In this document: in pieces, positions 45,675 to 54,657 of the stretch
Layout of the letters: every line of letters starts with the position of its first letter
How positions within the stretch are numbered: the stretch's first letter is position 1
Assembly: GCF_001425785.1 (NCBI RefSeq)
Contig: NZ_LMDI01000021.1
Coordinates: forward strand, 1 to 64,000
Direction: 5' to 3'
Source of the DNA: Rhizobacter sp. Root1221
GTDB lineage: Bacteria; Pseudomonadota; Gammaproteobacteria; Burkholderiales; Burkholderiaceae_C
Length of the DNA stretch: 64,000 nt
Made by a program: the position numbers and the translations under genes
Notes under the pieces: generated by a model
What the model was told of the DNA's origin: nothing
Databases searched by the model: none
The model's input: only the letters and a program-made list of their open reading frames with translations

Positions 45675-47786
45675 ATGATCCGATCGACTTCGACAACCGC
45701 CGGCCGCGCCTCGCGCGGCACCGGTCCCAGCCGTCTTGCCGCCTGGTGGTGGCTGAGCGCGGCCCTGGTGGGCAGCCTCGCGCTGCCGGCCCACGCGGCC
45801 GACTACACCGATGGCGTGGCCGTCTCCGGCAACACGGCCACGCTGTGGTTCAAGAGCACGGTGAACACCACGTGGGTGGACGCCCACTACACCGTCAACG
45901 GCGGCGGCCAGGCCAACGTGCGCATGGGCTACTCGGCCGCGAACGCTCGCTACGAGCAGCCCATCACGGTGGCCACGGGCAACGTGCTGACCTACTGGTT
46001 CACCTACAACAACGGCAACCCCGCCTACGACACGGCATCGAAGTCATACACCGTGGGCGGTGACACCACCAACCCGCCGCCCACCGGCAGCACACTGCCC
46101 ACATCGGACACCCCCGACTTCGGGCCGCATGTGTCGGTGTTCGATCCGGGCACCCCGATCGCCACCATCCAGTCGAAGCTGGACGCCGCGTTCAACGCCC
46201 AGCTGCTCAGCCCCACCGCGCAGTTCGGTGCGCAGCGCGACACCTTCTTCTTCAAGCCGGGCCGCTACAACGGCGTGTACGCGAACCTGGGTTTCTACAC
46301 GGCCATCGTCGGGCTGGGCCAGAACCCTGACGACGTGACGCTGCAGGGCACCCTCAACGTCGACAGCGGCTGGAACCATGGCGACGTGTCCAACGCGACG
46401 CAGAACTTCTGGCGCTCCGCCGAAAACGTGGCGCTGATCCCGGCCGGTGGCACCAACCGCTGGGCCGTGTCGCAGGCCGCGCCGATGCGCCGCATCCACA
46501 TCATCGGCAACCTGCACCTCGGACCGTCCAACCAGGGCGACGGGCAGGGGTACTCGAGCGGCGGCTACCTCGCCGACAGCAAGGTCGACGGTTCCATCTC
46601 GTCGGGCTCGCAGCAGCAGTGGTACACCCGCGACAGCAGCATCGGCGTCTGGTACGACGGTGTGTGGAACATGGTGTTCTCCGGCGTGACCGGTGCACCG
46701 CCCAACGCCTTCCCCACGCCCCCGCACACCACGCTGGCCACCACCCCGGTCTCGCGTGAGAAGCCGTACCTGTACGTCGACGGCGCGGGCAAGTACCGCG
46801 TGTTCGTGCCGGCGCTGCGCACCAACGCGTCGGGCGCCAGCTGGGCCAACGGCGCTACCGCCGGCACGTCCATCCCGATGAGCCAGTTCTACGTGGCCAG
46901 GCCGGGTGACGCGGCAGCGCGCCTCAACACCGCGCTGGCCCAGGGCCTGAACCTGTTCTTCACCCCCGGCACCTACCACCTCGAGGACACGGTGCGTGTC
47001 ACGCGCGCCAACACCGTGGTGCTCGGCATCGGGTTCCCGACGCTGGTGCCCGACAGCGGTGTCAACGCGATGTCGGTGGCCGACGTGGATGGCGTGAAGA
47101 TCGCCGGCCTGCTGTTCGACGCCGGCACCGTGAACAGCCAGGCGCTGCTCACCGTGGGCCCGGCCGGTTCGTCGGCCAACCACGCCGCCAACCCCACCAC
47201 GATCCAGGACGTGTACTTCCGCATCGGCGGGGCGGTGGCGGGCAAGGCCACCAACAGCCTGATCGTCAACAGCCACCACACCCTCATCGACCACATCTGG
47301 GCCTGGCGCGCCGACCACGGCAGCTTCCCCACCGGTTGGACGGTGAACCCTGCCGACACCGGCGTGGTCGTCAACGGCAACAACGTGCTGGCCACCGGCC
47401 TGTTCGTCGAGCACTACCAGAAGTACCAGGTGATCTGGAACGGCCAGGACGGCAAGACGATCTTCTTCCAGAGCGAGATGCCGTACGACCCGCCGAACCA
47501 GGTTACGTGGCGCAGCGACGCACTCGGGTATGCCGCCTACAAAGTGGCCGATTCGGTGACGTCACACGAAGCCTGGGGTGCAGGGGCCTATTGCTACTTC
47601 AACATCAACCCGTCGATCCACGCGGGCCGTGGCTTCGAGGTGCCGGCCGTGCCGGGCGTGCGCCTGCACAGCGCGTTCACCGTGTCGCTCGGGGGCGTTG
47701 GCGTGATCGACCACGTGGTGAACGACACCGGCGGTGCGGCACAAGGTGTGTCGACCGTGCCGGTCAACATCGTCCACTTCCCCTGA
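45675..47786 (+). CDS. Secreted CBM56 protein with right-handed beta-helix (GH55-like) domain
   Basis: A 703-residue exported protein. A long signal region ends near ALPAHAADY. Residues of about 40-125 form a CBM56 beta-1,3-glucan-binding module (DYTDGVAVSGNTATLWFKST and VDAHYTVNGGG). After a Pro/Thr linker (GGDTTNPPPTGSTLP) the rest resembles the double beta-helix of GH55-type enzymes: TFFFKPGRYNGVYANLGFYT, LNLFFTPGTYHLEDTVRVTR, NSHHTLIDHIWAWRADHGSF. These proteins are sometimes annotated adenylyl cyclase in databases by mistake. A catalytic Glu cannot be assigned by eye. A beta-1,3-glucanase acting on fungal walls or callose is the most likely role. Confidence 0.8.
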   Translation: MIRSTSTTAGRASRGTGPSRLAAWWWLSAALVGSLALPAHAADYTDGVAVSGNTATLWFKSTVNTTWVDAHYTVNGGGQANVRMGYSAANARYEQPITVATGNVLTYWFTYNNGNPAYDTASKSYTVGGDTTNPPPTGSTLPTSDTPDFGPHVSVFDPGTPIATIQSKLDAAFNAQLLSPTAQFGAQRDTFFFKPGRYNGVYANLGFYTAIVGLGQNPDDVTLQGTLNVDSGWNHGDVSNATQNFWRSAENVALIPAGGTNRWAVSQAAPMRRIHIIGNLHLGPSNQGDGQGYSSGGYLADSKVDGSISSGSQQQWYTRDSSIGVWYDGVWNMVFSGVTGAPPNAFPTPPHTTLATTPVSREKPYLYVDGAGKYRVFVPALRTNASGASWANGATAGTSIPMSQFYVARPGDAAARLNTALAQGLNLFFTPGTYHLEDTVRVTRANTVVLGIGFPTLVPDSGVNAMSVADVDGVKIAGLLFDAGTVNSQALLTVGPAGSSANHAANPTTIQDVYFRIGGAVAGKATNSLIVNSHHTLIDHIWAWRADHGSFPTGWTVNPADTGVVVNGNNVLATGLFVEHYQKYQVIWNGQDGKTIFFQSEMPYDPPNQVTWRSDALGYAAYKVADSVTSHEAWGAGAYCYFNINPSIHAGRGFEVPAVPGVRLHSAFTVSLGGVGVIDHVVNDTGGAAQGVSTVPVNIVHFP

Positions 47787-47810
47787 TCGCCTTTCGTTCT
47801 TGTCCCGGTG

Positions 47811-48206
47811 TCAGAACACCACGCCAGCGTGGAGGATCACGTTGGCGTACGGTGAAAACTCGCCCGTGCGCACGATGGCCCGCGCGCTCCGGGTGAGTTC
47901 CTTGAACGTGGGGTGGTCCACCTGGGACAGCGGGATGCCGTCGAGGCGCCCGCGCAACGCCGCCGCCAGTGCGGGGCTACGCGCCTGCAGTTCGCTGGCG
48001 TGCACGGCATGCTCCACCTGCAGTTCGGCGAGCACCGCGTCCAGCACCTGCTCGAACGACGGCACGCCTCGAGCCACGGCGAGGTCGATGCAGCGGGTAC
48101 CGGCCGGCACCGGCAAGCCTGCGTCGGCAATGACCAGCGCATCGCCATGGCCCATCGTGGCGATCAGGTGCGACAGTTCTCCGTGGAGCAAGGCGGTCTT
48201 TTTCAT
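47811..48206 (-). CDS. rbsD: D-ribose pyranase RbsD
   Basis: Interconverts beta-pyranose and furanose forms of D-ribose so that ribokinase can use imported sugar. The protein is 131 residues: MKKTALLHGELSHLIATMGH with the catalytic His near residue 20, then GDALVIADAGLPVPAGT. The C-terminus reads RTGEFSPYANVILHAGVVF, which contains the conserved Tyr-Ala-Asn motif. It overlaps the end of rbsK by four bases and is the last gene of the operon, convergent with the CBM56 gene. Confidence 0.96.
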   Translation of the reverse strand: MKKTALLHGELSHLIATMGHGDALVIADAGLPVPAGTRCIDLAVARGVPSFEQVLDAVLAELQVEHAVHASELQARSPALAAALRGRLDGIPLSQVDHPTFKELTRSARAIVRTGEFSPYANVILHAGVVF

Positions 48207-49114
48207 GGGGATCCCAGTTCGTCGCGGCGGGGCATGCCACCCGTGGCCCCCGCACGCGTGACACTCAGCGAGGCGGCCCGCTGGGCGTAGGCCACCGCGC
48301 GGGCCAGGTCGGCACCTTCGCAGCGGGCGGCGGCGTAGGCACCGATGAAGGTGTCGCCGGCACCGGTGGTGTCCACCACCCGGGCGGCCGTTGGTGCGGG
48401 CACGTGCCGCGCGAGCCCGTCGGCCGCGACGTAGGCGCCATCGGCGCCCAGGGTCACGATGACGGTGCGCGGCCCCAGCGCGCGCAGCCGGCCTGCCGCC
48501 ACGGCGGCATCGAACGGCGTGCCGTCGGGCCACGCGGCCAGCACGGCGGCTTCGGTTTCGTTGGGCACCAGCACGTCCACCTGCGCCAGCACGTCGGCCG
48601 GCAGGGCCTGGGCAGGCGCGGGGTTCAGCAGCACCGGCACACCGGCGGCATGGGCGATGGCGATGGCATGCCGCACCACGGCCAGCGGGGACTCCAGCTG
48701 GCACACGAACAGCGCAGCGCCTTCAATCAACGCGGCGGCGGCGTCCACCTGGGCGGTGTCGAGCAGGGCGTTGGCGCCGGCGGCCAGCGCGATGCAGTTC
48801 TGCCCGGCCCCGTCCACCAGGATCATCGCGACCCCGGTGGGGGTGCCCGCCATCGTGTGCAGGTGGGTGGTGTCGATGCCCTCGGCCGCGAGCACCGCGC
48901 GAGCCGTGCGGCCGAAGTCGTCGTCGCCCACGCAGCCGATGAAGGCCACCGGTGCCCCGAGGCGCGCGGCGGCCACCGCCTGGTTCGCGCCCTTGCCACC
49001 GGGCAGCGTCTGGAAGTCCTGCCCGTGCACGGTCTGCCCCGGCTGCGGCAGTGCCGCACACCGCAGCACCAGGTCCACGTTGACACTGCCGAGCACCACC
49101 ACACCGCCGCTCAT
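48203..49114 (-). CDS. rbsK: Ribokinase RbsK
   Basis: Phosphorylates ribose to ribose-5-phosphate. The 303-residue PfkB-family kinase has the first signature TLPGGKGANQAVAAARLG and the second signature VVDTTGAGDTFIGAYAAA with the anion-hole GAGD and catalytic Asp. Start MSGGVVVLGSVNVDLVLRC overlaps the rbsR stop by four bases; the end overlaps rbsD by four. The chain of overlaps implies strict coupling of regulator, kinase and pyranase. Confidence 0.96.
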   Translation of the reverse strand: MSGGVVVLGSVNVDLVLRCAALPQPGQTVHGQDFQTLPGGKGANQAVAAARLGAPVAFIGCVGDDDFGRTARAVLAAEGIDTTHLHTMAGTPTGVAMILVDGAGQNCIALAAGANALLDTAQVDAAAALIEGAALFVCQLESPLAVVRHAIAIAHAAGVPVLLNPAPAQALPADVLAQVDVLVPNETEAAVLAAWPDGTPFDAAVAAGRLRALGPRTVIVTLGADGAYVAADGLARHVPAPTAARVVDTTGAGDTFIGAYAAARCEGADLARAVAYAQRAASLSVTRAGATGGMPRRDELGSP

Positions 49115-50133
49115 CGCGCCGCCTCCGGACACGGGCCGGACGACTGGCGCACCAGCAGCTTTGGTTGAAGGATGGTGCGTTGCAGCGCGCGGCCCGGGTT
49201 CGCGATGCGCTCGAGCAGCAGCTGCGCGGCGAGCTGGCCGGTCTGGTGCTTGGGCTGCACCACGCTCGTGAGCGGCGGGTTGCTGTGCGCGGCAAGCGCG
49301 ATGTCGTCGAAACCCACCACCGACACGTCGCCAGGAATGCGCAGCCCGCGGGACGCTGCCGCACAGATGGCGCCGATGGCCATCAGGTCGTTCGACGCGA
49401 ACACCGCGCTGGGGCGGCGTGCGGTGTGGGGCATCTCCAGCAGCGAGGTCATGGCCGCGTGGCCTCCGGCGCTGGTGAAGTCGGCGCTGCGCAGCAGGCG
49501 GTCGTCCACCGTCAGCCCCGCCTCGGCGAGCGCCCGGCGGTAGCCCTGCACCCGCTCGCGGGCCGACGACAGCCCCTGCGGGCCCGCGATGCACGCGATG
49601 CGCCGGTGGCCGAGCTGGATCAGGTGTTGCGTGGCGAGGAAGCCGCCAGCCTCGTGGTTGACTTCCACCAGGTCCGCGGCCAGGTCGTCGATCTCGCGGT
49701 CCACCACCACCTGCGGCATGCGGGCGGCGCGCAGCGTGTCGAGCAGCTCCACGTCGCTGCCGGAGGACAGCACGATCAGGCCGTCCACCTGCTTCTCGGT
49801 GAGCAGCCGCACGTAGTTGCTCTGCTTGATGGGGTCGTCGTCCGAGTTGCAGAGGATGACGTTGAACCCGGCTTCGTAGAACGTGTCCTCGATGCCGCGG
49901 ATGATCTCCGCGAAGTACGGGTTCGAGCTGTTCGGGATCATCATCCCGATCGTGTGCGTGCGGTTGCTCTTCAGGCTGCGCGCCAGCGCGCTCGGCACGT
50001 ACCGCAGCGCCGCGATGGCGGCCTGCACGCGCTCGCGGGTGGCTTCGCTGACGAACCGGGTGTCGTTGATGACGTGGGACACGGTGGCCACCGAGACCTG
50101 TGCGTGCTGGGCCACGTCCTTGATGGTGCTCAT
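49111..50133 (-). CDS. rbsR: LacI-family ribose repressor RbsR
   Basis: A 340-residue repressor: N-terminal HTH MSTIKDVAQHAQVSVATVSH with hinge PSALARSLKSNRTHTIGM, then a periplasmic-binding-protein-like ribose domain (NPYFAEIIRGIEDTFYEAGF, VVDREIDDLAADLVEVNHEA, GFDDIALAAHSNPPLTSV). It lies inside the operon between rbsC and rbsK, so it is autoregulated. Its likely operator is the double palindrome in front of rbsB. Confidence 0.94.
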   Translation of the reverse strand: MSTIKDVAQHAQVSVATVSHVINDTRFVSEATRERVQAAIAALRYVPSALARSLKSNRTHTIGMMIPNSSNPYFAEIIRGIEDTFYEAGFNVILCNSDDDPIKQSNYVRLLTEKQVDGLIVLSSGSDVELLDTLRAARMPQVVVDREIDDLAADLVEVNHEAGGFLATQHLIQLGHRRIACIAGPQGLSSARERVQGYRRALAEAGLTVDDRLLRSADFTSAGGHAAMTSLLEMPHTARRPSAVFASNDLMAIGAICAAASRGLRIPGDVSVVGFDDIALAAHSNPPLTSVVQPKHQTGQLAAQLLLERIANPGRALQRTILQPKLLVRQSSGPCPEAAR

Positions 50134-50173
50134 CGCTTGCTCGGTTCCGTTCGGGGGTGGGGAGAGGCGCGCA

Positions 50174-51196
50174 TCAGTCGGCCGCGCGGGTCAGGCGTGC
50201 ACGGTACACGTCGAGCACGACGGCGAGGATGATGACAAAACCGGTGACCATCTGCCGCAGGAAGTCGCTCATGCCGATCAGGATCAGCCCGTTGGCGAGC
50301 ACCCCGATGATGCAGGCGCCCAGCAGCGTGCCGATGATCGACCCGCGCCCGCCGCTCAGGCTGGTGCCGCCGATGATCACCGCCGCGATGGCATTCAGCT
50401 CGAAGCCGATGCCGGAGATGGGGCTCGCGATGGTGAGCCGGGTCATGTAGATGACCGCCCCCACACCCACCGCTGCGCCGCAGATCACGAACGCGGCGAT
50501 CTTGTACGCCCGCACGTTGTGGCCCGCCAGGCGCACGGCCTCCTCGTTGTTGCCGATGGCGTAGATGAGCCGGCCGAACACGGTGCGGTTCAGCACGAAC
50601 CAGCCGATGGCCACCAAGGCGAGCGCCACGAGGAAGATGGCCGGTGCGCCGAACACCGAGGCACTGCCGAAGTCGTTGAAGGCATCGGGGAACTCGTAGA
50701 TGGACCGCGCCTGCGTCCACTGCAGTGCCGCGCCCCGGGCGATGTTGAGCATGCCCAGCGTGACGATGAACGACGGGATGGCCCAGTACGCCGAGATGGC
50801 CCCGTTGGCGAGGCCGCACAGCGCGCCCACGGCCACGCTGGCCAGCAGCGCGAGGGCGATGGCCGCGCCCACGTCGAGCCCCTCGGCCTTCAGCACCGTG
50901 CCCGCCACCACCGCGCAGAACGCCATCACCGACCCCACCGACAGGTCGATGCCGCCGATCAGGATCACGAAAGTCATGCCCACCGCGAGGATCACGTTGA
51001 TCGAGATCTGCGTGAAGATGTTCGTGATGTTGTTGGACGTCAGGAAGATGGGCGACAGCATCGCGAACACCGCGACGAGGCACACGAGGGCCACGCCAAT
51101 GCCGGCTTCGCGCAACACGGTGCGGGTGCGGTGGCGCAACGAGGCGGGGGGCGGTGCCGCGCTTGCCAGCGAGGGGGTTGGGGTGGGGGTGTTCAT
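50174..51196 (-). CDS. rbsC: Ribose ABC transporter permease RbsC
   Basis: A 340-residue inner-membrane permease with about ten helices. Family segments: GMTFVILIGGIDLSVGSVMA, the FIVTLGMLNIARGAALQWTQ loop and the EAA-like GIGFELNAIAAVIIGGTSLS followed by GGRGSIIGTLLGA. A Pro/Ala-rich cytoplasmic N-terminus (MNTPTPTPSLASAAPPP) precedes the first helix. It is six bases from rbsA and pairs with it and the binding protein RbsB to import ribose. Confidence 0.95.
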   Translation of the reverse strand: MNTPTPTPSLASAAPPPASLRHRTRTVLREAGIGVALVCLVAVFAMLSPIFLTSNNITNIFTQISINVILAVGMTFVILIGGIDLSVGSVMAFCAVVAGTVLKAEGLDVGAAIALALLASVAVGALCGLANGAISAYWAIPSFIVTLGMLNIARGAALQWTQARSIYEFPDAFNDFGSASVFGAPAIFLVALALVAIGWFVLNRTVFGRLIYAIGNNEEAVRLAGHNVRAYKIAAFVICGAAVGVGAVIYMTRLTIASPISGIGFELNAIAAVIIGGTSLSGGRGSIIGTLLGACIIGVLANGLILIGMSDFLRQMVTGFVIILAVVLDVYRARLTRAAD

Positions 51197-51202
51197 GGGG
51201 GT

Positions 51203-52747
51203 TCAGCCTGTGGCGGTTTCGCGGGCGGCGGCCCGTGTGTATTCCTGGTAGGCCATCGCGAGGATGGCCTCTTCGTCGAATTGCTGGCGCGGCACCTCGC
51301 CGGTGATCACGCCGCGGCTCATCACCAGCAAGCGGTCGCACAGGCCCATCAGCTCACGCAGGTCGGACGACACGACCAGCACGGCGAGGCCGCGGGCCGC
51401 CATGCGTTCGAGCAGCGCATGGATCTCGGCCTTGGCGCCCACGTCCACGCCACGTGTCGGTTCGTCGAGGATCAGCACCTTCGGGTCGCGCAGCAGCCAT
51501 TTGCCGAGCACCACCTTCTGCTGGTTGCCACCCGAGAGTTCACGCACGGGCTGGTCGATGGACGCGAGCCGCACCTGCAGGTCCGCCACGAGCCGGCGCG
51601 ACACCTCGGCCTCGGCGCCCGCCTGCATCAGGCCCGAGCGCGAGACGGCGCCGAGGTGAGCGAGCGACAGGTTTGCGCGGATCGGCATGTCGAGGATCAG
51701 GCCCTCGTCCTTGCGGTTCTCGGTCAGCAGGCAAATGCCCTCGGCGAGCGCGTCCCGCGGGCTGCCGATGGACACCGGGCGGCCATCGCGGAACACCTGG
51801 CCGGCCACGACCGGGTCGGCACCGAAGAGGGCGCGCACGGTTTCGGTCCGGCCCGAACCGACGAGGCCCGCGAGGCCCACGATCTCGCCGTACCGCACGT
51901 CGAACGACAGCGGGGCCGTGCCCCGCTGGCCGCGAAAGCGAAGGCCGTCGACCCGCAGTGCCGGCGCGCGCGTGCTGTCGAGCACCGGCGGCTGGCGCAC
52001 CGCCCGCTCCGCCAGGTCGCGCCCCACCATCAGGCGCACCAGCTCGTCGGGCGTGGTGTCGGCCATCGCCTGCGTGGCCACCTTGCGGCCGTTGCGCAAC
52101 ACGGTGACCCGGTCGCACACCTCGAACAGCTCCTGCAGGTGGTGGGACACGAACACCACCGTCACGCCGCGGTCGCGCAGCTGGCGGATCAGTGTCAGCA
52201 GCCGGTCGGTTTCGCGGGGCGTGAGCGTGGCCGTGGGTTCGTCCATGATGACGATGCGGCTGTCGCCCGACAGCGCCTTGGCGATCTCGATCAGCTGCCG
52301 CTGCGCCATGCCCAGCGTGGCCACCAGCGTGGACGGTGCCAGGTCGTCCAGCCCCACCAGCGAGAGCAGTTCCGCGGCGCGCCGGTGCAGCGCGCCGCGG
52401 TCGAGCAACCCGAACCGGTGGCGTGGCAGGTGTTCGAACAGCAGGTTCTCGGCCACCGAGAGCTGGTCGAGCATGTGCAGTTCCTGGTGCACCACGCGGA
52501 TGCCGGCGCGCATCGCGTCGAGCGGGCTGTGCGGCGCGTACGGCGCGCCGAACAGGGCCATGTGGCCCGCGTCCGCCTGGTCAGCGCCACACAGGATCTT
52601 GATCAGGCTCGACTTGCCCGCGCCGTTTTCCCCGGCGAGGGCATGCACCTCGCCGCGCTGCAGCACCAGGTCGACGCCGTCGAGCGCGACCACGCCGGGG
52701 TGCCGGCGCGTGAGGCCGTGCAGGGCGAGGGCCGGGGTGCCGTTCAT
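51203..52747 (-). CDS. rbsA: Ribose ABC transporter ATP-binding protein RbsA
   Basis: A 514-residue double-NBD ATPase. NBD1 has Walker A GENGAGKSSLIKILCG, a degenerate ABC signature region and Walker B SRIVIMDEPTATLTPRE. NBD2 has GLVGSGRTETVRALFG (degenerate Walker A, normal for sugar ABC ATPases), signature LSGGNQQKVVLGKWL and Walker B KVLILDEPTRGVDVGAKAEI. It starts seven bases after the rbsB stop. The two half-sites drive RbsC. Confidence 0.96.
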   Translation of the reverse strand: MNGTPALALHGLTRRHPGVVALDGVDLVLQRGEVHALAGENGAGKSSLIKILCGADQADAGHMALFGAPYAPHSPLDAMRAGIRVVHQELHMLDQLSVAENLLFEHLPRHRFGLLDRGALHRRAAELLSLVGLDDLAPSTLVATLGMAQRQLIEIAKALSGDSRIVIMDEPTATLTPRETDRLLTLIRQLRDRGVTVVFVSHHLQELFEVCDRVTVLRNGRKVATQAMADTTPDELVRLMVGRDLAERAVRQPPVLDSTRAPALRVDGLRFRGQRGTAPLSFDVRYGEIVGLAGLVGSGRTETVRALFGADPVVAGQVFRDGRPVSIGSPRDALAEGICLLTENRKDEGLILDMPIRANLSLAHLGAVSRSGLMQAGAEAEVSRRLVADLQVRLASIDQPVRELSGGNQQKVVLGKWLLRDPKVLILDEPTRGVDVGAKAEIHALLERMAARGLAVLVVSSDLRELMGLCDRLLVMSRGVITGEVPRQQFDEEAILAMAYQEYTRAAARETATG

Positions 52748-52754
52748 GGCCGTG

Positions 52755-53696
52755 TCACTTCAGGTTCTTGGCGGTGACGAGTTCGATCGGGGTCTTGACC
52801 CAACCCTTCAGCGGCTGCTTGTCCTTGCGGGACTTGATGCCGTAGTCGATCGCGTTGGCGGCCATCTCGCTGCCGAACTGGTCCACCGTGGCGAGCACCT
52901 TGCCCTGCTTGATCAGCGGCCGGATGGCGGGGATGTTGTCGAACCCCACCACCTTGATCTTGCCCGTCTTGCCGGCCGCGTCGATGGCCTTGGCCACACC
53001 CACGGCCATCGAGTCGTTGGCCACCATCACGCCCTGGATGTCCGGGTGGGCGGTGAGGATGTTGGTGAACACCGCGTTGGCCTCTTCCGTCTCCCAGTGG
53101 GCGGTCTGCGAGGCCACCACCTGCAGCTTGCCGGCCTTCGCGGCATCCTCGAAACCGAGCTTGCGCTGCGTGGCGTTGTCGGCGCCGGGGTTGCCTTCGA
53201 TGATCACGATCTTGGCGCCCGGGCCCAGGGCCTTGGCCAGCTCGTCGCCGGCCATCTTGGCGCCGGCGCGGTTGTCGGGGCCCACGAACGCGAGGTCGAG
53301 GCCGGCCTTCTTCAGCGCGGCCGGGTCGAGCGCCACGTCGAAGTTCACCACGGTGATGCCGGCCTTCAGCGCCTTGGCCACCGGCGCCACCATGGCGCGG
53401 GAGTCGGCCGGGGCGATCACGATCACGTCGTACTTCTGCGTGATGAAGTTCTCGACCGCGGCGGTCTGGGCGTCGAAGTCGGTCTCGGACTGCATGCCCA
53501 CCGCCTTCAGCTCGAAGTCGCCGCGCTTCTTCTCGTGGGCGAGGGCCCCCTCGGTCATGTTCTTGAAGAACTCGTTGGCCAGGGACTTCATCACCAGGCC
53601 GACCCGCGGCTTGGCGGCCTGGGCTTGGGCGAGCGGGGTCAGCAGGGCAAGGGCGGCGGCCAACGCGGCGGCGCGGCGGGTGAATCGGATCGTCAT
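52755..53696 (-). CDS. rbsB: Ribose periplasmic binding protein RbsB
   Basis: A 313-residue exported binding protein: signal peptide RFTRRAAALAAALALLTPLA ending at AQAQAAK, then the type I binding fold with VGLVMKSLANEFFKNMTEGA, DVIVIAPADSRAM, GPDNRAGAKMAGDELAKALG and IIEGNPGADNATQRKLGFED. The C-terminal VVGFDNIPAIRPLIKQGKVL and DQFGSEMAANAIDYG segments contact sugar. First gene of rbsBACRKD and hence the most highly expressed, as expected for a binding protein. An upstream ATG would lengthen it by about 20 residues without a better signal. Confidence 0.95.
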   Translation of the reverse strand: MTIRFTRRAAALAAALALLTPLAQAQAAKPRVGLVMKSLANEFFKNMTEGALAHEKKRGDFELKAVGMQSETDFDAQTAAVENFITQKYDVIVIAPADSRAMVAPVAKALKAGITVVNFDVALDPAALKKAGLDLAFVGPDNRAGAKMAGDELAKALGPGAKIVIIEGNPGADNATQRKLGFEDAAKAGKLQVVASQTAHWETEEANAVFTNILTAHPDIQGVMVANDSMAVGVAKAIDAAGKTGKIKVVGFDNIPAIRPLIKQGKVLATVDQFGSEMAANAIDYGIKSRKDKQPLKGWVKTPIELVTAKNLK

Positions 53697-53759
53697 GTCG
53701 TTTTCTCCTCGTGGCTGGATCGTCGTGGCCGGACGGCGAGACGACGCTGGCCGGCAGAT

Positions 53760-53783
53760 GCAAACGTTTGCGTAAACGTTTAC
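53760..53783. promoter_or_regulatory. Tandem LacI-type operators for the rbs operon
   Basis: Two abutting 12-bp palindromes, GCAAACGTTTGC (53760-53771) and GTAAACGTTTAC (53772-53783), differ at two symmetric positions. They lie 64 bases before the rbsB ATG. This is the classical LacI-family design and the best operator candidate for RbsR. The rest of the 322-base gap to queE (53697-54018) shows no gene; TAAAAT near 53945 is the only -10-like element I noted. Confidence 0.8.
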
Positions 53784-54018
53784 GTCGGACCGTATTTCAG
53801 GGCACTGGACGAAAATGGAGAAGAGGGATTACCCGGACCTGGCGGCCTTCCCGGAGAAAGTCGGGGTGCGCCGTGGCGTTCGACCACGACCGGGCTGGCG
53901 CGGTGCCAGACCCCGGTCGGTACCGGCAAGGCAGCAGGGCCGGGTAAAATGCGAGGTTGGCCAGACCTGCAACGCAGGCAGCTTCACGCCCGTTCCAGTT
54001 CAGCCCTCCTGTTCCACC

Positions 54019-54657
54019 ATGGCCACGTACAGCGTCAAGGAAATCTTCTACACCCTGCAAGGCGAGGGCGCCAACGCCGGGCGCCCCGCGGTGTTCTGCC
54101 GCTTCGCCGGCTGCAACCTGTGGACCGGCCGCGAGGCCGACCGCGCCAATGCCACGTGCCGCTTCTGCGACACCGACTTCGTCGGCACCGACGGGGTGGG
54201 GGGCGGCAAGTTCGCCGGCGCCCAGGCGCTCGCCGACCGCATCGCGTCGTTCTGGCCCGATCCGTCCCATGCCAACCGCTTTGTCGTGCTGACCGGCGGG
54301 GAACCGTTGCTGCAGGTGGACCCGGTGTTGCTCGACGCGCTGCACGGCCATGGGTTCACCATCGCGATGGAAACCAACGGCACCTTGCCCGCGCCCGACG
54401 GCATCGACTGGCTGTGCGTGAGCCCGAAGGCCGGCGCCGACTGGGTGCAGCGCCGCGGCAGCGAACTGAAGGTGGTGTGGCCCCAGCCGGGCCTCGACCT
54501 CGACGTGCTGGAGCAGGCCGACTTCACGCACCGCTACCTGCAACCCATGGACGGCCCGCTGCAGGCCCGCCACATCGAACTGTGCATCGCCCAGTGCCTC
54601 GCGCGGCCTGCGTGGCGGCTGAGCCTGCAGACACACAAGGTCACGGGCATCCGATGA
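54019..54657 (+). CDS. queE: 7-carboxy-7-deazaguanine synthase QueE
   Basis: Radical-SAM enzyme of queuosine/preQ0 synthesis: converts 6-carboxy-tetrahydropterin to CDG. The 212-residue protein begins MATYSVKEIFYTLQGEGANA. The cysteines are spread over CNLWTGREADRANATCRFC, that is C-x14-C-x2-C, the expanded cluster-binding motif typical of beta/gammaproteobacterial QueE. The remaining landmarks are VVLTGGEPLLQVD, IAMETNGTLP and the closing LSLQTHKVTGIR. The stop overlaps the start of queD (ATGA). Confidence 0.96.
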   Translation: MATYSVKEIFYTLQGEGANAGRPAVFCRFAGCNLWTGREADRANATCRFCDTDFVGTDGVGGGKFAGAQALADRIASFWPDPSHANRFVVLTGGEPLLQVDPVLLDALHGHGFTIAMETNGTLPAPDGIDWLCVSPKAGADWVQRRGSELKVVWPQPGLDLDVLEQADFTHRYLQPMDGPLQARHIELCIAQCLARPAWRLSLQTHKVTGIR

